A stretch of 64,000 bases of DNA from Roseiarcus sp963835885 (GCA_963835885.1 CAWIHF010000009.1:1-64000), one strand, 5' to 3'; counted from the stretch's first letter, positions 12,303 to 21,602 are shown. A program made the numbers and translations. Notes: generated from the letters alone by a model not told the origin.

Positions 12303-12577
12303 TGCAGACCCGTTGTCTTTTTTGCTTCTAGACCAGAGGAAGCTACCGCATCATAAATCGAAAGTCAACCCTATTAAGACGATTTTTCGTCTCATTGTGA
12401 TGCCTTGTCGGGGTTTACCCTTCCGAGGCATTCCCGGAGTTTCTGAAAAAGGCGCGTTCATTCCCGCTTTATCCTACGATTGCATAGTTATTCCAGATAG
12501 TTAGGCCTTGAAATTAATCTGCCGGTCATGTATTTGTGGGCTTATAGCGAGACGAAATTTTCGGGGGGATTTTCACT

Positions 12578-13194
12578 GTGAATATCGACCTGGCCGACCG
12601 GCTGGCTGCACTCGAGCTGGAGCGGGACGCCGTCACCGCCGAGCTTCAGAGATTTACGAAGCTCGACTGGGCTTATGATGAGGCCAGCAATCGACGCCGA
12701 GGAAGCCGAACTCGACGCGCAGCATCGCGACCTGTTCATTGCTTGGGCGAAGCAGGCCAACGATGAGGACCCGCCGAGCCCGCCTAGCCGTGACGAGATC
12801 GCACGCAGGCGCACGGTCGCCGCGGGCAACCTGCGGAGCGCGACGATCGCGCGCCAGGCGGTCGAGGGGCGGCGGATGGAGCTTGGCGCGGCCCTGAGGC
12901 GCATTTCTGATCAGGTGTTCTCGGTCCGCCTCGAAGAGCTCGCCCGAGGAGGCGCATGCGCTGCATGAACGGACGTGCGAGGCAACCAGAGCCTTGGTGA
13001 CCGTGGTCACAAACGCCGATGCGCTCAAGGCTGCGCTTTACGAAGCGCGCAGCCGTGAGGGCGCGAACGCACACCGATCTGAGGCCTTGACTGCAGTCTT
13101 AGCGGATCTCGACGCCCTCAAGACGCCCGACCTCATCGGCGACCCTCGGGAGCGCGAGCGGCTCGCGCAGGACTACGCAGCACGGCTCCGATGA
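12578..13194 (+). CDS. Coiled-coil phage-type hypothetical protein (frame breaks)
   Basis: Three consecutive open pieces in different frames give one plausible protein of about 205 residues: MNIDLADRLAALELERDAVT, then AIDAEEAELDAQHRDLFIAW after an extra base near 12690, then EEAHALHERTCEATRALVTV after an extra C near 12946, ending QDYAARLR. It is Ala/Glu/Arg-rich and helical throughout, like scaffold or structural accessory proteins, but no family is recognised. Lying between recombinase and protease-like genes, it begins the structural part of the prophage remnant. Confidence 0.55.
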
Positions 13195-13406
13195 CCCAGA
13201 CCCTCAAGGCCGGGCGGACAGGCGCCCAAGGCGCAAAAATAAAAAGCCCTTTGCGAGTGCCGGGCACCGGCGCAGCCACCCGAAAAATTCGCGCCCGCGT
13301 ACTCGGACGAATTCCTAGAATTTCGCTCCCGCGCCGCCTCGGCCACGGCGCAGCCCCCCTCCCGCTCTGAACCAAAAGTTCGCCCTCAACGCGACGGAAG
13401 TCCCCG

Positions 13407-14265
13407 ATGAACATTTTCGTTCCTCTCCTGAAAGTTTACGTCTCCCGACGCCTCGTTGTCGGGCTTGTGACTGCGGAGCTTCCGGACCGTTCCGGCGAGG
13501 TTATGGACTACGCCTCGACCAAGCCGTTCTTCGAGAAGTGGAGCGCCGACGTCTGCTGCCGCGTCCGGCGGCAAGTCGCTTGGAAATGTTAGGGCCATGC
13601 ATTCACGCATCGCGGCCGGCAAGCTGACCGACATTGCCTTCGACGATGAGAGGAAGCGGATCGTGGTCTCGGCAAAGATCGTCGACGATGACGAATGGGC
13701 GAAGGTCACCGAGGGCGTCTATACCGGCTTTTCGCACCGCTATGTCAGGCGCTGGGCGGACCCAGACACCAGCCTCACGCGGTACACGGCGGAGCCGAGC
13801 GAAATCTCGCTGGTCGACCTGCCGTGTCTGCCCGATGCGACTTTCGAAGTCGTCAAGGACGGCGCTTCGGAGATGCGAAAATTCCAGACGTCGGCGCTGG
13901 CGCTGGCCGAGATTGCGCGTGAAAAAATGCGCGCGGAGGTCAAGGCCAAGGTCGAAGCGCAGTGCGCCGAGACCGACGCGCTTTTCGGGAAAGTATTCAG
14001 TGCCCTGGAGGCGCTGCGGAAAAACCTCATGCCCACGCGCGAAGAACGCCTGGCGATCGAAAAATGCGGACGCCTCGCCGACGACATGCCCATACCGGCG
14101 AAAGCCGCGCTGCGCGCTGGGCCCGAACCTGGCATCTCGACCGACCAGGCCTTTGCCGCGCTCGCCGCGATGAGCTCGGAAGACAGGGCGCTCGCCCTGA
14201 CCAAGCTCAGCCTCAGGAACCCCGGCGTGATGATCAAAAACTTGCCGAAAGGCGACGAAGAATGA
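13407..14265 (+). CDS. Phage prohead-protease-like (XkdF/S78_2-like) protein (one frame break)
   Basis: About 285 residues once an extra base near 13555 is allowed. The first part (VPLLKVYVSRRLVVGLVTAE then PDRSGEVMDYASTKPFFEKW) and the second (SLGNVRAMHSRIAAGKLTDI, VEGVYTGFSHRY-like, ISLVDLPCLPDATFEVVK) match the layout of phage head-maturation protease-like proteins, in which YTGFS-HRYV and the SLVD-P motif occur. The C-terminal third is helical and Ala-rich. The catalytic identity is inferred from pattern only. The next gene starts about 95 bases on. Confidence 0.6.
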
Positions 14266-14359
14266 AGGATCCCCGCGCGGTTGTCGCATGCGGCGAGGGG
14301 GGCGGCGGCGGCGGTTCGTTGGCTCCGAAGCGGGGCGCCGCGAAATCACAGGGAAGACC

Positions 14360-15007
14360 ATGACGACGCGCGCGCCACGCCCGATCCGCCCGCAGCAATG
14401 CGGCATTTGCCGGCATCCACAACGCGCACAAATCGAGATGTTGCGGTGTGCCGGCGCGTCCTTGAGGGCGCTGGGGGAGCGGTTTGGCGTCGGCAAAGAT
14501 GCTGTGCACAGGCATATGGCTTCGCACGTCAGCGATCGCCGGAAGAGCGAGTTGATGGTAGGTCCCGCGCGCGTCGAGGGACTGGCCAACGCCGCGGCGA
14601 CAGAGAGCAGGGGCTTGCTGGAGCAACTGGCGATCGTCCGAAGCGTGCTGTTCAACCAGTTCCTCAACGCCGCCGAGGCCGGCGATCGGGGCGGCGTCGC
14701 GAATGTCGCGGGACGGCTGCTCGAAAGCCTGCGCGAACTCGGGCGGCTGACGGGAGAGCTCCGCCAGTTGTCGGGCGTCACAGTCAACCACAACGTGTTG
14801 AACCTGTACGCGTCGCCAGAATTCACGCGCCTTCAGGAAGGCTTGCTGAAGGTCGCCCGGGCGCATCCTGAGGCGAGGAGCGACATTGTCGAATTACTGC
14901 GCAGCCTAGACACAGCGCCCTCGCCCGGCCTCGCCGCCGGCCTTCCTACGCGACCCGGCGCGTCCTCGAGCCCGCTGATCGAATGCGAGGCGATCGATGC
15001 TGCATGA
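14360..15007 (+). CDS. HTH protein, probable terminase small subunit
   Basis: Protein of 215 residues. The N-terminus has a Cys pair and helix-turn-helix: QQCGICRHPQRAQIEMLRCA, then LRALGERFGVGKDAVHRHMA, a homeodomain-like recognition helix. The C-terminal two thirds is helical (LEQLAIVRSVLFNQFLNAAE). It directly precedes and overlaps (14997-15007) the terminase large gene, the classic place of the small subunit that recognises packaging sites. The assignment comes from position and the HTH rather than family match. ATG 14360 is chosen; upstream in-frame codons are Arg-rich and unlikely. Confidence 0.65.
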   Translation: MTTRAPRPIRPQQCGICRHPQRAQIEMLRCAGASLRALGERFGVGKDAVHRHMASHVSDRRKSELMVGPARVEGLANAAATESRGLLEQLAIVRSVLFNQFLNAAEAGDRGGVANVAGRLLESLRELGRLTGELRQLSGVTVNHNVLNLYASPEFTRLQEGLLKVARAHPEARSDIVELLRSLDTAPSPGLAAGLPTRPGASSSPLIECEAIDAA

Positions 15008-16398
15008 GCGTTCGCCCTTTGCCGGCATCGCGGACCTGCTCGAAAATGACTGGCACGCGCTCGCGCGTCCCGAACAGCTTCCGCCTCCAGGGAACTGGTC
15101 AATCTTCCTCTATCTTGCGGGTAGGGGCGCTGGCAAAACGAGATCCGGCTGCGAATGGATTCGAGGCCACGCGGAGGCGGGCAGCGTCAGCCAAATCGCG
15201 CTTGTCGCGGCGACCGCGGGCGACTGCCGAGATGTGCTTGTCGAAGGAGAAAGCGGCTTTCTCGCTATTGCTCCTAACGATAATAGACCAGTGTTCGAGC
15301 CAACAAAGCGCCGATTGACTTGGCCTAATGGAGTACAGGCGTCGCTGTTTTCGTCAGAGGAACCGGAGAGATTGCGGGGACCTCAATTTAATCTGGCGCT
15401 GTGCGATGAATTAGCCAGCTGGCGCAATGCCCGCACCACCTGGGACAATTTGCAGCTCGGACTTCGCCTCGGCAAGCGACCGCAGACCTTCATCTCGACG
15501 ACGCCGAAGCCGATCAAGTTGCTGAAGGAAATTGTTGCCAACTCGAACGCGGTAGTTCGCAGGGGCACGACGTACGACAACAAGGAAAACCTTGCGGCTT
15601 CGTTTCTCTCGCAAATTATCAAGCGGTACGAAGGCACGCGGTTGGGAAGGCAGGAACTCGACGGCGAGATCCTCGAGGACGTCCAGGGCGCGCTTTGGAG
15701 CCGGGATTTAATTGAGGAAACGCGAAATCGATCGGTCTGCGCTTCCGCCTCTCAAGCGCATCGTCGTCGCGATTGATCCAAGCGTCTCAAATACCGAGAC
15801 TAGCCATGAAACGGGCCTGATTGTTTGCGGCCTCGGCGTCGATAATCACGGGTACATTTTGCAGGACGCCAGCGGCAAGTTCGCGCCCGTCGACTGGGCC
15901 CGCCGCGCCGTGGCGCTCTACCGTCAATGAGGCACCGGCCGGATCGTCGCCGAGAAGAACCAAGGCGGCGATCTCGTCGAGACGACAGTCCGAACCGTCG
16001 ACGCCAACGTCAGCTTCAAAGCCGTTCATGCATCAAAGGGCAAGGTCGTGCGCGCCGAGCCGATTTCTGCATTGTTCGAGCAGAATCGCGCGCACCTGGT
16101 CGGCGGCTATCCCGAACTCGAGGACCAACTTTGCACATTTTCCGCCGGCTCCTCAGGCTCCCCAGATCGGCTTGACGCGATGGTCTGGGGCATCACCGAA
16201 CTCATGATCACCGTCAATCATTTTGACGGTTGGTTAGATTATATGAAAGCCGAAGCCGAACGCGCCAACGAGGCCTGGCAGTTTGGCGCGGAGAAGATGG
16301 TCAAGCTGAAGGCTCCGGCGAGCGTATCCCACGCCCAACTCTGGTCCGGCCGCCACGTTGTCGTTCCGCCCGATCGCATCGTCACCATGGCCGAGTGA
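14997..16398 (+). pseudogene. Phage terminase large subunit with frame break and in-frame stop
   Basis: ATPase/nuclease that packages phage DNA. The ATPase Walker A is LAGRGAGKTRSG (about residue 42); Walker B region NLALCDELASWR; the coupling motif FISTTPKP follows. Near 15718 one extra base shifts the frame, and the nuclease domain begins KRIVVAIDPSVSNTETSHET. At 15928-15930 an in-frame TGA interrupts it, after which the same frame continues GTGRIVAEKNQGGDLVETTV and ends DRLDAMVWGITELM plus about 65 residues. Total about 465 residues, normal for the family. The stop together with other lesions suggests a decaying gene. Confidence 0.85.
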
Positions 16399-16556
16399 GA
16401 TGCGAAGCGCATGCTCGGCGGCGGGTGGGAGAGAGTAGTATGAGCGTTTTTTCTTTACTCGGCTTCGTCGAGGAACTCGCCAGGATCGAGTCCGCCTCGA
16501 GCGCGCCGAGGATCACGCCATCGTCAAGGCCTGCGAGATCCTGCAGGAAAAATCAA

Positions 16557-17600
16557 GGCTCAATTAGCGTTAGATTGAGGTGGCCTGTTTGTGCTACGAT
16601 TTATTATGGATTGACAGGGGATAGCGATGGATTAGGGGATGTTTCGAGCGTGGCTGGCGGAGATCGACGGTCTGACGGCAAAGCAGCGCCAGGAGTTCGA
16701 GGCGGTGCTGGCCGGCCGGCAGCCCAGAGCGGCGGTGGCGGCGGCGATCGAGGAGCGCTTGGGCGAGGCGCGGCGCTGTCCGCACTGCGGCGGGGCGTCG
16801 GTGGGCGGGGGCCGAACCGACGGCCTGCGCCGTTTCCGCTGCAAGGATTGCCGCAGAAGCTTCAATGCGCTGACCGGAACGCCGCTGGCCCGATTGCGCA
16901 AGAAGGAACGCTGGCTTGATTTTGGTCAGTCGTTGAGCGAGGGCGAGACGGTGGCCGCCTTGGCCGAGCGGTGCGGGGTGGCGGTGAGCACGGCGTTCCG
17001 CTGGCGACATCGCTTCCTGCGCGCCGCCAAGAACCCCACGCGCCTGTTGAGCGGCATCGTCGAAGTCGACGAAACCTATATATTATCAAGCTGTAAGGGC
17101 GAGCGTCGCCTCGGTCGCAAGGCTCGCAGGCGGGGCGGAAAAGCAGCCAAGCGCGGCCTTTCGGACGAACAGACGCCGATCCTGGTGGCCGCCGACCGGA
17201 GACGGCGCCACCATCAGCGCCGTCCTCTCGGCAGTGACCGCCCAGACCATCAAGCCGGTGCTCGCGCCCATTCTGGGTAAGGACACCTTGCTCGTCACCG
17301 ACGGCAATAACGTCTACCCGCCTTGCGCCGCCGCCCTCGGCGTCAGCCATGAAGCGCTGAACCAGTCGAAAGGTGAACGCGTCCGCGGCGAATTACACAT
17401 CCAGACCGTCAACAGTCGCCATGAGAGCCTCAAAACCTTCCTGCGCCCCCGTCGCGGCATTGCCACAAAATACCTCGACAGCTACCTCAGGTGGTTCCAC
17501 CTCGCCGGCCTCAAGCACAATCCCACGCCCCGAGCATGCCTCAATGCCGCCATCGGCGGAGGAGCCCAAATGATGATATCAATCTAACGCGAATTGAGCT
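16557..17600. mobile_element. IS1595-family insertion sequence, complete
   Basis: Element of 1044 bases. The ends are imperfect 22-base inverted repeats: GGCTCAATTAGCGTTAGATT on the left and, read inward from the right, AGCTCAATTCGCGTTAGATT, differing at two of these positions. It is flanked by an 8-base direct repeat AAAATCAA at 16549-16556 and 17601-17608, the usual duplication size of this family. It carries one transposase gene. Confidence 0.88.
16639..17587 (+). CDS. IS1595-family transposase (one frame break)
   Basis: DDE-type transposase of about 315 residues. N-terminal zinc ribbon CPHCGGASVGGGRTDGLRR followed by FRCKDCRRSFNALTGTPLAR, then a helix-turn-helix region (VAALAERCGVAVSTAFRWRH) and the catalytic start GIVEVDETYI. 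Near 17200 one extra base changes the frame; the ISXO2-like core continues TAQTIKPVLAPILGKDTLLV then NSRHESLKTFLRPRRGIATK and the conserved YLRWFHL. With the intact ends, the element looks recent; the frame break is probably a sequence error or an inactivating mutation. Confidence 0.88.
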
Positions 17601-17911
17601 AAAATCAAAGGGCGTCATCGGGCGACTCGCAGCCATGGTGGCCTCAGCTCGCTCCGTCGACGCTCGCGCGCAAGGGCGCCGACACGCCCCTTCTGGGGAC
17701 GGGAGAACTGAGGATCTAAATCGAGATGACAGATTCGCGAGGGCGATGATGTAAAGGGCTATGTCGGAAGCGACAACGACAAAGCGATCTGGCACGGAGC
17801 TCGCGCATCACATGACCCGCCGCGGTCTTTCCTCGCTGTGCCGGCGATCATGGCGACGCCCAAAATCGTCGCGGAGATAGGTGCCGAGGTCGGCCTGGCC
17901 CTAGAGGTCCC

Positions 17912-18163
17912 GTGACGCCCGAGATGTTCGTTTCCGCGTCCAGACGGCTGTCGATGCCCTCGCCCTTGCGCTGGCGCACAGCCCGCACCGAGCGGCAGGA
18001 GGCGGCGATGCGGAGCTTCATCGATGCTGTGCGGCCCCAGTGGGTCGCGCTGTTCTCGCCGGTTCTCTCAGCCCAAGACGTCGACGGGATGCTCGAGGAC
18101 GTTCTCGCGCACTTCGGGGCGAAGCGCGACGACTTGGAAAAGCTTGAAGTGGGGTCGGGCTGA
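17912..18163 (+). CDS. Small phage-type hypothetical protein
   Basis: Protein of 83 residues; the GTG start at 17912 abuts the gp10-like remnant. The latter part (EAAMRSFIDAVRPQWVALFS, then PVLSAQDVDGMLEDVLAHFG) looks like a real helical protein; the first 25 residues are Arg/Ser-rich and may be out of frame. By position it could correspond to a small head-tail or tail-completion protein. No family recognised. Confidence 0.4.
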   Translation: MTPEMFVSASRRLSMPSPLRWRTARTERQEAAMRSFIDAVRPQWVALFSPVLSAQDVDGMLEDVLAHFGAKRDDLEKLEVGSG

Positions 18164-18167
18164 CCGC

Positions 18168-18275
18168 ATGACGATGGCGCAGGCGATCACTTCTGGGTTA
18201 GGCGGTCACGGGTTGGGCGAGCTGGGCAAGTTTCCTGCGATGACCGTCGAGGATTTTTGGCGCGCGCGCAAATGA
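18168..18275 (+). CDS. Very small hypothetical protein in a phage gene string
   Basis: Frame of 35 residues (MTMAQAITSGLGGHGLGELG followed by KFPAMTVEDFWRARK). It begins 5 bases after the preceding stop and overlaps the next start by ATGA. The FPAMTVEDFW pattern recalls small phage tail accessory proteins, but the frame is too short to assign. Confidence 0.4.
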   Translation: MTMAQAITSGLGGHGLGELGKFPAMTVEDFWRARK

Positions 18276-18481
18276 CGATCGACGATTTTGCGCTTTTCTT
18301 CGCCGGCGAGCCAGACGAGTACATGGAAACGTCGCTGATCGCGTTCGGCGAGAACGTCCGAAAAGGCTGGCGCGAGCAGTTTGCGCCCGTCGAATTGATC
18401 GACGGAACCGTTGCCGATGTACTCGAGCGCGTGCGGGCGCGAAAGCATGAGATCGAGGCCGAAGGCGCCGGGAGGGCATGA
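18272..18481 (+). CDS. Small acidic phage-type hypothetical protein
   Basis: Protein of 69 residues, MTIDDFALFFAGEPDEYMET to the end EIEAEGAGRA; helical and acidic. The start overlaps the preceding frame by four bases, typical of tightly packed phage tail genes; size and position fit a tail assembly chaperone-type protein. This is inference from context only. Confidence 0.45.
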   Translation: MTIDDFALFFAGEPDEYMETSLIAFGENVRKGWREQFAPVELIDGTVADVLERVRARKHEIEAEGAGRA

Positions 18482-18500
18482 TGATGTCAATCGATTGGCT

Positions 18501-19139
18501 TCATTTGGCCTTGTGGGCCTCCCTTACGCTCCAATCAATCGTTTGGCTGGTGACGTTTAGACGTATGCTCCGTCTCGCGGATGAAGTCTCTTCTGCCTCT
18601 ACAGTGATTGTGACACTGCGAGAGTTGTGCCAGCGCCAGAGTGACGGCTTAGGAGGCGAAGGATATGAAGAAGGTGAACTGCGAATAGCTTGGAGTGGAA
18701 TCGTCGCCTGGCGGTCGGGACGCCAACCCCTCACGGGGTGAAGGTCGACACCAATTGCTATTCTTCTGGTTGCCGTGGCGCGATTTGGCGCATACTTGGA
18801 ACGCCCGCCGCCGTATCCGAGCGCCCCGAATCCCCTCTTGTCTGGTGCCACGGTAGCGAGCAGCGATCCAGGCGGCATTAGTTTCAACGCACGCAGGTGA
18901 ATGCGCGTCGCTCCGATCTCGCTTCGCTTTAGGTGAACTAGGTGCCAACCGTCTTGCGAGCTTGGTTCGACTTCGAGACACCAATGGCGGCCTTCCTCCG
19001 CGCTTGCTTGAACTTTTTCGCGACGACGTTTAGACGCGTCCGAATAGGCATTGTTGGCGAGACCGGAAAGCCAAGTCATGGCCGCGACTGCGACCCCGAT
19101 GGCGGCAATGATAAGCTCCGCCTCTCGGTCCCACGTCAT
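18501..19139 (-). CDS. Membrane-anchored hypothetical protein
   Basis: Protein of 212 residues from the ATG at 19139. It starts MTWDREAELIIAAIGVAVAA with a single transmembrane segment (about residues 8-26), then a charged segment and a soluble domain with alternating hydrophobic strands (HWCLEVEPSSQDGWHLVHLK, PPGSLLATVA, IAIGVDLHPVRGW) and a C-terminal VTITVEAEETSSARRSIRLN. It is oriented against the phage genes, as lysogenic or accessory genes often are. A competing plus-strand frame at 18478-18741 is less convincing. No family recognised. Confidence 0.5.
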   Translation of the reverse strand: MTWDREAELIIAAIGVAVAAMTWLSGLANNAYSDASKRRREKVQASAEEGRHWCLEVEPSSQDGWHLVHLKRSEIGATRIHLRALKLMPPGSLLATVAPDKRGFGALGYGGGRSKYAPNRATATRRIAIGVDLHPVRGWRPDRQATIPLQAIRSSPSSYPSPPKPSLWRWHNSRSVTITVEAEETSSARRSIRLNVTSQTIDWSVREAHKAK

Positions 19140-19508
19140 CCTGTTGAGCCTCAATCCCTGAGGGGCAAAAAGTCTTGTTCGATCGCCTTCAGCCTTGAAG
19201 TGTATCCGAATTTCTTCGGAAGTCGGCATAAGCCGCGCGTTTCTCCGCCCCCCCCATAGCCCGAGGGGCACGCGATTCTGGACGGGCGCAATGGCACCAC
19301 CGCCGCCAGAAGCTCTGAGGAGCCCCAGGAGCCGCTTTCGAGCGCCGGCGGTCGATCGAGGAGCGGCGAAGCGCGAAACGCCTGCCGGCGGCCAGGCCCA
19401 GGGGTGCCGGGCGGCTTGGCGGTCGCCCGGCGTCGCTCCCCTGACAATACGGCGGCTTCGGAGGTTGACGGCGCGGCGAGGAGATAGAGGCCGGAAACGG
19501 GGAGGTCG

Positions 19509-19531
19509 AAATCGGCAAAGTTTGCCGATTT
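19509..19531. repeat. Palindrome copy 2 (ATCGGCAAAGTTTGCCGAT)
   Basis: Perfect 23-base palindrome around a central G (AAA arms outside the quoted core). It lies in frame within the minus-strand LYLLAAPST fragment, 57 bases from copy 3. Confidence 0.85.
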
Positions 19532-19565
19532 GCTCATTTCGTAGAGGCCAGTCATCGGCAGGTCC

Positions 19566-19588
19566 AAATTCGCAAAGTTTGCGAATTT
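19566..19588. repeat. Palindrome copy 3 (ATTCGCAAAGTTTGCGAAT)
   Basis: Perfect 23-base palindrome around a central G, spaced 57 bases from copy 2. Its arm differs from copy 2 by compensating changes (TCGG/CCGA versus TTCG/CGAA), so pairing is kept while sequence changes. Confidence 0.85.
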
Positions 19589-19610
19589 GCCACTCATCGC
19601 GTGAACCCTA

Positions 19611-19977
19611 ATGATGTCGCATGAGACGGCATACCGTGCGATTCGGGTGCATGAGCGACTTGGGGAAAGTGTGTCAGTGCTTGACACACTTTCAAAGACC
19701 GCGCTCTACCAGCTTTCCGCCGCTCCCGAGCGAATCCGCCAGGAGATCATCGACCGCGCCGAGCGACGGCGAGAAGATCTCGGTCGCCGAGGTCGAACGC
19801 GCAGTCAAAGCGGCCCGCGCTCGAGCAGGATGGAGCGCGCGGCCGACGAGCGCTGCAAGGCGAAGAAGGTATCCCGCGACAAGCGGCAAAGGGACGCGCT
19901 GGAACGCTATCTGGACGGCTTTACCCAAGCCGAAGCGGCCCGCGCGCCATGGGCTGCCACGAAATGACGATCAATGA
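19611..19977 (+). pseudogene. Fragment resembling a plasmid/ICE DNA-binding protein
   Basis: Starts YRAIRVHERLGESVSVLDTL then SKTALYQLSAAPERIRQEII; near 19770 the frame must shift and continues GEKISVAEVERAVKAARARA. This is the same kind of motif (short Leu-Tyr-x-Leu, Ala-Pro, then a RAE-GEKISVAEV helix) as the minus-strand fragment at 19430-19597, so the two may be halves of one old gene separated by inversion. The remaining frame to 19977 is basic. Not functional as read. Confidence 0.45.
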
Positions 19978-20230
19978 AAGCCCTGAAGCCGATCTGGCCT
20001 CTGCCGCTGGCGGGCCCTGGCAATCGCTACGTCGCGATCACCATCTCGCTCACTGACCTTGCCGCGGTCGACGCCCTGTCCCGGCGAATGTGCCGGCCGC
20101 GGCGTCCGAGTCTCCCGCGCTTTCATCATTGTCGTTGGAGACCGGAGCGCTGTCCGCGACTGCCGTGTCGTCTGGGAGCGGGGCGGGAGCGGCGACTAAG
20201 TCGCTGCCGGCGTTAGCGTCGGCTCCGGAC

Positions 20231-20254
20231 AGGTCCGGCAAATTTGCCGGACCT
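20231..20254. repeat. Palindrome copy 4 (GTCCGGCAAATTTGCCGGAC)
   Basis: Perfect 24-base palindrome; its inner 22 bases are the same as copy 1 at 11725, 8.5 kb away. Confidence 0.85.
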
Positions 20255-20335
20255 CGGACCGCTATGCTGATTATCGCCTGGATGCAGGTTCGCCAGCCCC
20301 GCCGCGACCGCGCCACGCTGCGGAGAGTTGGCTTC

Positions 20336-20361
20336 ATAAGTCGGCAAATTTGCCGACTTAT
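20336..20361. repeat. Palindrome copy 5 (AGTCGGCAAATTTGCCGACT)
   Basis: Perfect 26-base palindrome; outer arms ATA/TAT beyond the quoted core. It shares the CGGCAAATTTGCCG centre with copies 1, 4 and 6. Confidence 0.85.
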
Positions 20362-20416
20362 CCCAATGGCGACCGCCGTATTGTTCCGAGGGCGAGGCAT
20401 TAAGCGGCTCGTCTTC

Positions 20417-20442
20417 GCAAACCGGCAAATTTGCCGCTTTGC
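20417..20442. repeat. Palindrome copy 6 (CGGCAAATTTGCCG core)
   Basis: Near-perfect 26-base palindrome with GCAAA/TTTGC outer arms and a single C/C mismatch pair next to the core. Confidence 0.8.
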
Positions 20443-21162
20443 TCCCATATTGATTGGAGCCGTCTCCGCCCTGCGGCTTGTTCGCCAGCCCCGCAAGCAA
20501 GACGGAGTGCCCGATCAGCGCTGCGCCTGGCTGCGCTCGAGATGAGGCACAGGCGAAGCGCCGCCTCCCCGATGAGTACGACGCGGTGCAGGGGTGCGGG
20601 GAGGGTTGCTTCAAACGGACAGCGCGGAAAAGCCGTTCCAGACCAGAACAGCTTCTCCGCAGGTGCCGTTGCGCCAACGCCCCGGAGGTCGACGATCCGG
20701 AGGGTTCCGCGCGTGGCGCTATTGCGATTTCGGCAACGCGTTGCTTAAAACGCAACAATATTCATTGCGAACTTAACAATAGACAAAGACCGGTTTATTT
20801 GCATAGACTGCAGATCTCCAACAAGGAGAACTGGGTATGTGACCTATCGCAAAACTGATCGCTTCGCATTCCGCCGCCGTCGCCGCAGTCGCGGCGCTGC
20901 ATCCTGACGCTCCAGCGTTTGATCCTGCGGTCGACGCGGAAGTAGTTGGCCGCGCGCGCCCTGGCCGAAGCGCTGTGCACGGGCGACGACGAATTTTTTG
21001 CCGCCGCGGCGTGCATCCTGGCGCGCGACGGCCCGCCCCGGCATGAGGACAGATCGGCTCGCTAGCCATTCTCATTGCCAACCGATTGGGCCGAAGGCAG
21101 GCTTGAGGTCCTGTCAGTCGACCCCGCGCGAGCGACTTGAACACGCCAACGGAGCATTCAAA

Positions 21163-21602
21163 GTGAAGAGATTTTTCGGAGCGGCGCTCGCTGTTCTTCT
21201 GCTTCCCGTCGGGGCCAATGCCGGCGGCGCAGACGCCGCTGGACGGGACAAGCTGGCCGAAAATGATGGCGTTCCTTCGGGAGGCGCCAAGACGTTTGCC
21301 AAGAGAGGGGGTCCACCGACGCTGGAGGGCTCGATGTCCTCGCGCTCTACATGTCGACCGATCGCGCCAAGGCGCCGACAGAGGACGAGATCGAGGCGAA
21401 GCAGAAATACCTGAAAGCGCTTCTGCGCTGGAAAGGCGCGACGGCATGGTGCGAGCTTTTCGCCGTCGAGATGGCGGAGGCGCAAACCATCCTCATAATC
21501 ATAGAACAGAACGCGTCGCCAAGCTCCGGGCCGACTTCTGGGCCGAAGGATTGCTCTGGCATCCCGCCAGAAAACCGTACGTTGGATTGCGCGCCGCTGT
21601 AG
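21163..21602 (+). CDS. Small exported hypothetical protein (one frame break)
   Basis: GTG start at 21163 gives MKRFFGAALAVLLLPVGANA, a clear Sec signal peptide with an AxA-type cleavage site. Near 21328 one base is missing; the protein resumes LDVLALYMSTDRAKAPTEDE, then KQKYLKALLRWKGATAWCEL, and ends DCSGIPPENRTLDCAPL, about 146 residues. Several Cys in the mature part suggest disulfides in the periplasm. It is followed at once by a good intrinsic terminator, supporting a real transcribed gene. No family recognised. Confidence 0.55.

Larger units (their letters stand above)
16441..17914 (+). pseudogene. HK97 gp10-like phage protein interrupted by IS1595
   Basis: The reading begins MSVFSLLGFVEELARIE at 16441, then in a shifted frame ERAEDHAIVKACEILQEKS. 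Immediately after, the 1044-base IS at 16557-17600 is inserted. After the IS the family sequence resumes in pieces: PWWPQLAPSTLARKGADTPL, LLGTGELR, then GYVGSDNDKAIWHE and PPRSFLAVPAIMATPKIVAE, ending near 17914. WPQLAPST and PPRSFL are typical of gp10-like head-tail completion proteins. Removing the IS and one 8-bp duplicate rejoins the two halves, but two or more further frame breaks remain, so the gene is dead. Confidence 0.7.
19430..19597 (-). pseudogene. Fragment with tandem 19-residue repeat (LYLLAAPST type)
   Basis: Reading leftward: AMSGKFANFANLDLPMTGLY, EMSKSANFADFDLPVSGLY, then LLAAPSTSEAAV. The first two are tandem 19-residue repeats (57 bases), and each contains one palindrome (FANFAN and ANFADF lie across the AAAGTTT centres). 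The LYLLAAPST motif resembles a segment of ParB-like or plasmid replication-control proteins of Rhizobiales. Beyond about 19430 the frame is low-complexity. Probably a gene remnant. Confidence 0.45.
19140..21162. other. Decayed accessory region with palindromes
   Basis: Two kilobases of broken coding fragments on both strands. No single gene spans it. It holds the two gene scraps and five palindromes listed separately. From about 20560 to 21160 I see only weak frames. Runs such as the AT-richer patch at 20740-20850 suggest old insertion scars. Confidence 0.5.

Noticed and set aside
18478..18741. Plus-strand 87-residue frame with a hydrophobic start
   Set aside because: Overlaps the longer minus-strand membrane-anchored protein at 18501-19139, which has a more protein-like sequence. 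Evidence is modest either way.
11725..20442. Palindromes as chromosomal parS (ParB) sites
   Set aside because: The centre GGCAAATTTGCC does not match the TGTTNCACGTGAAACA parS consensus, and no parAB genes are nearby.
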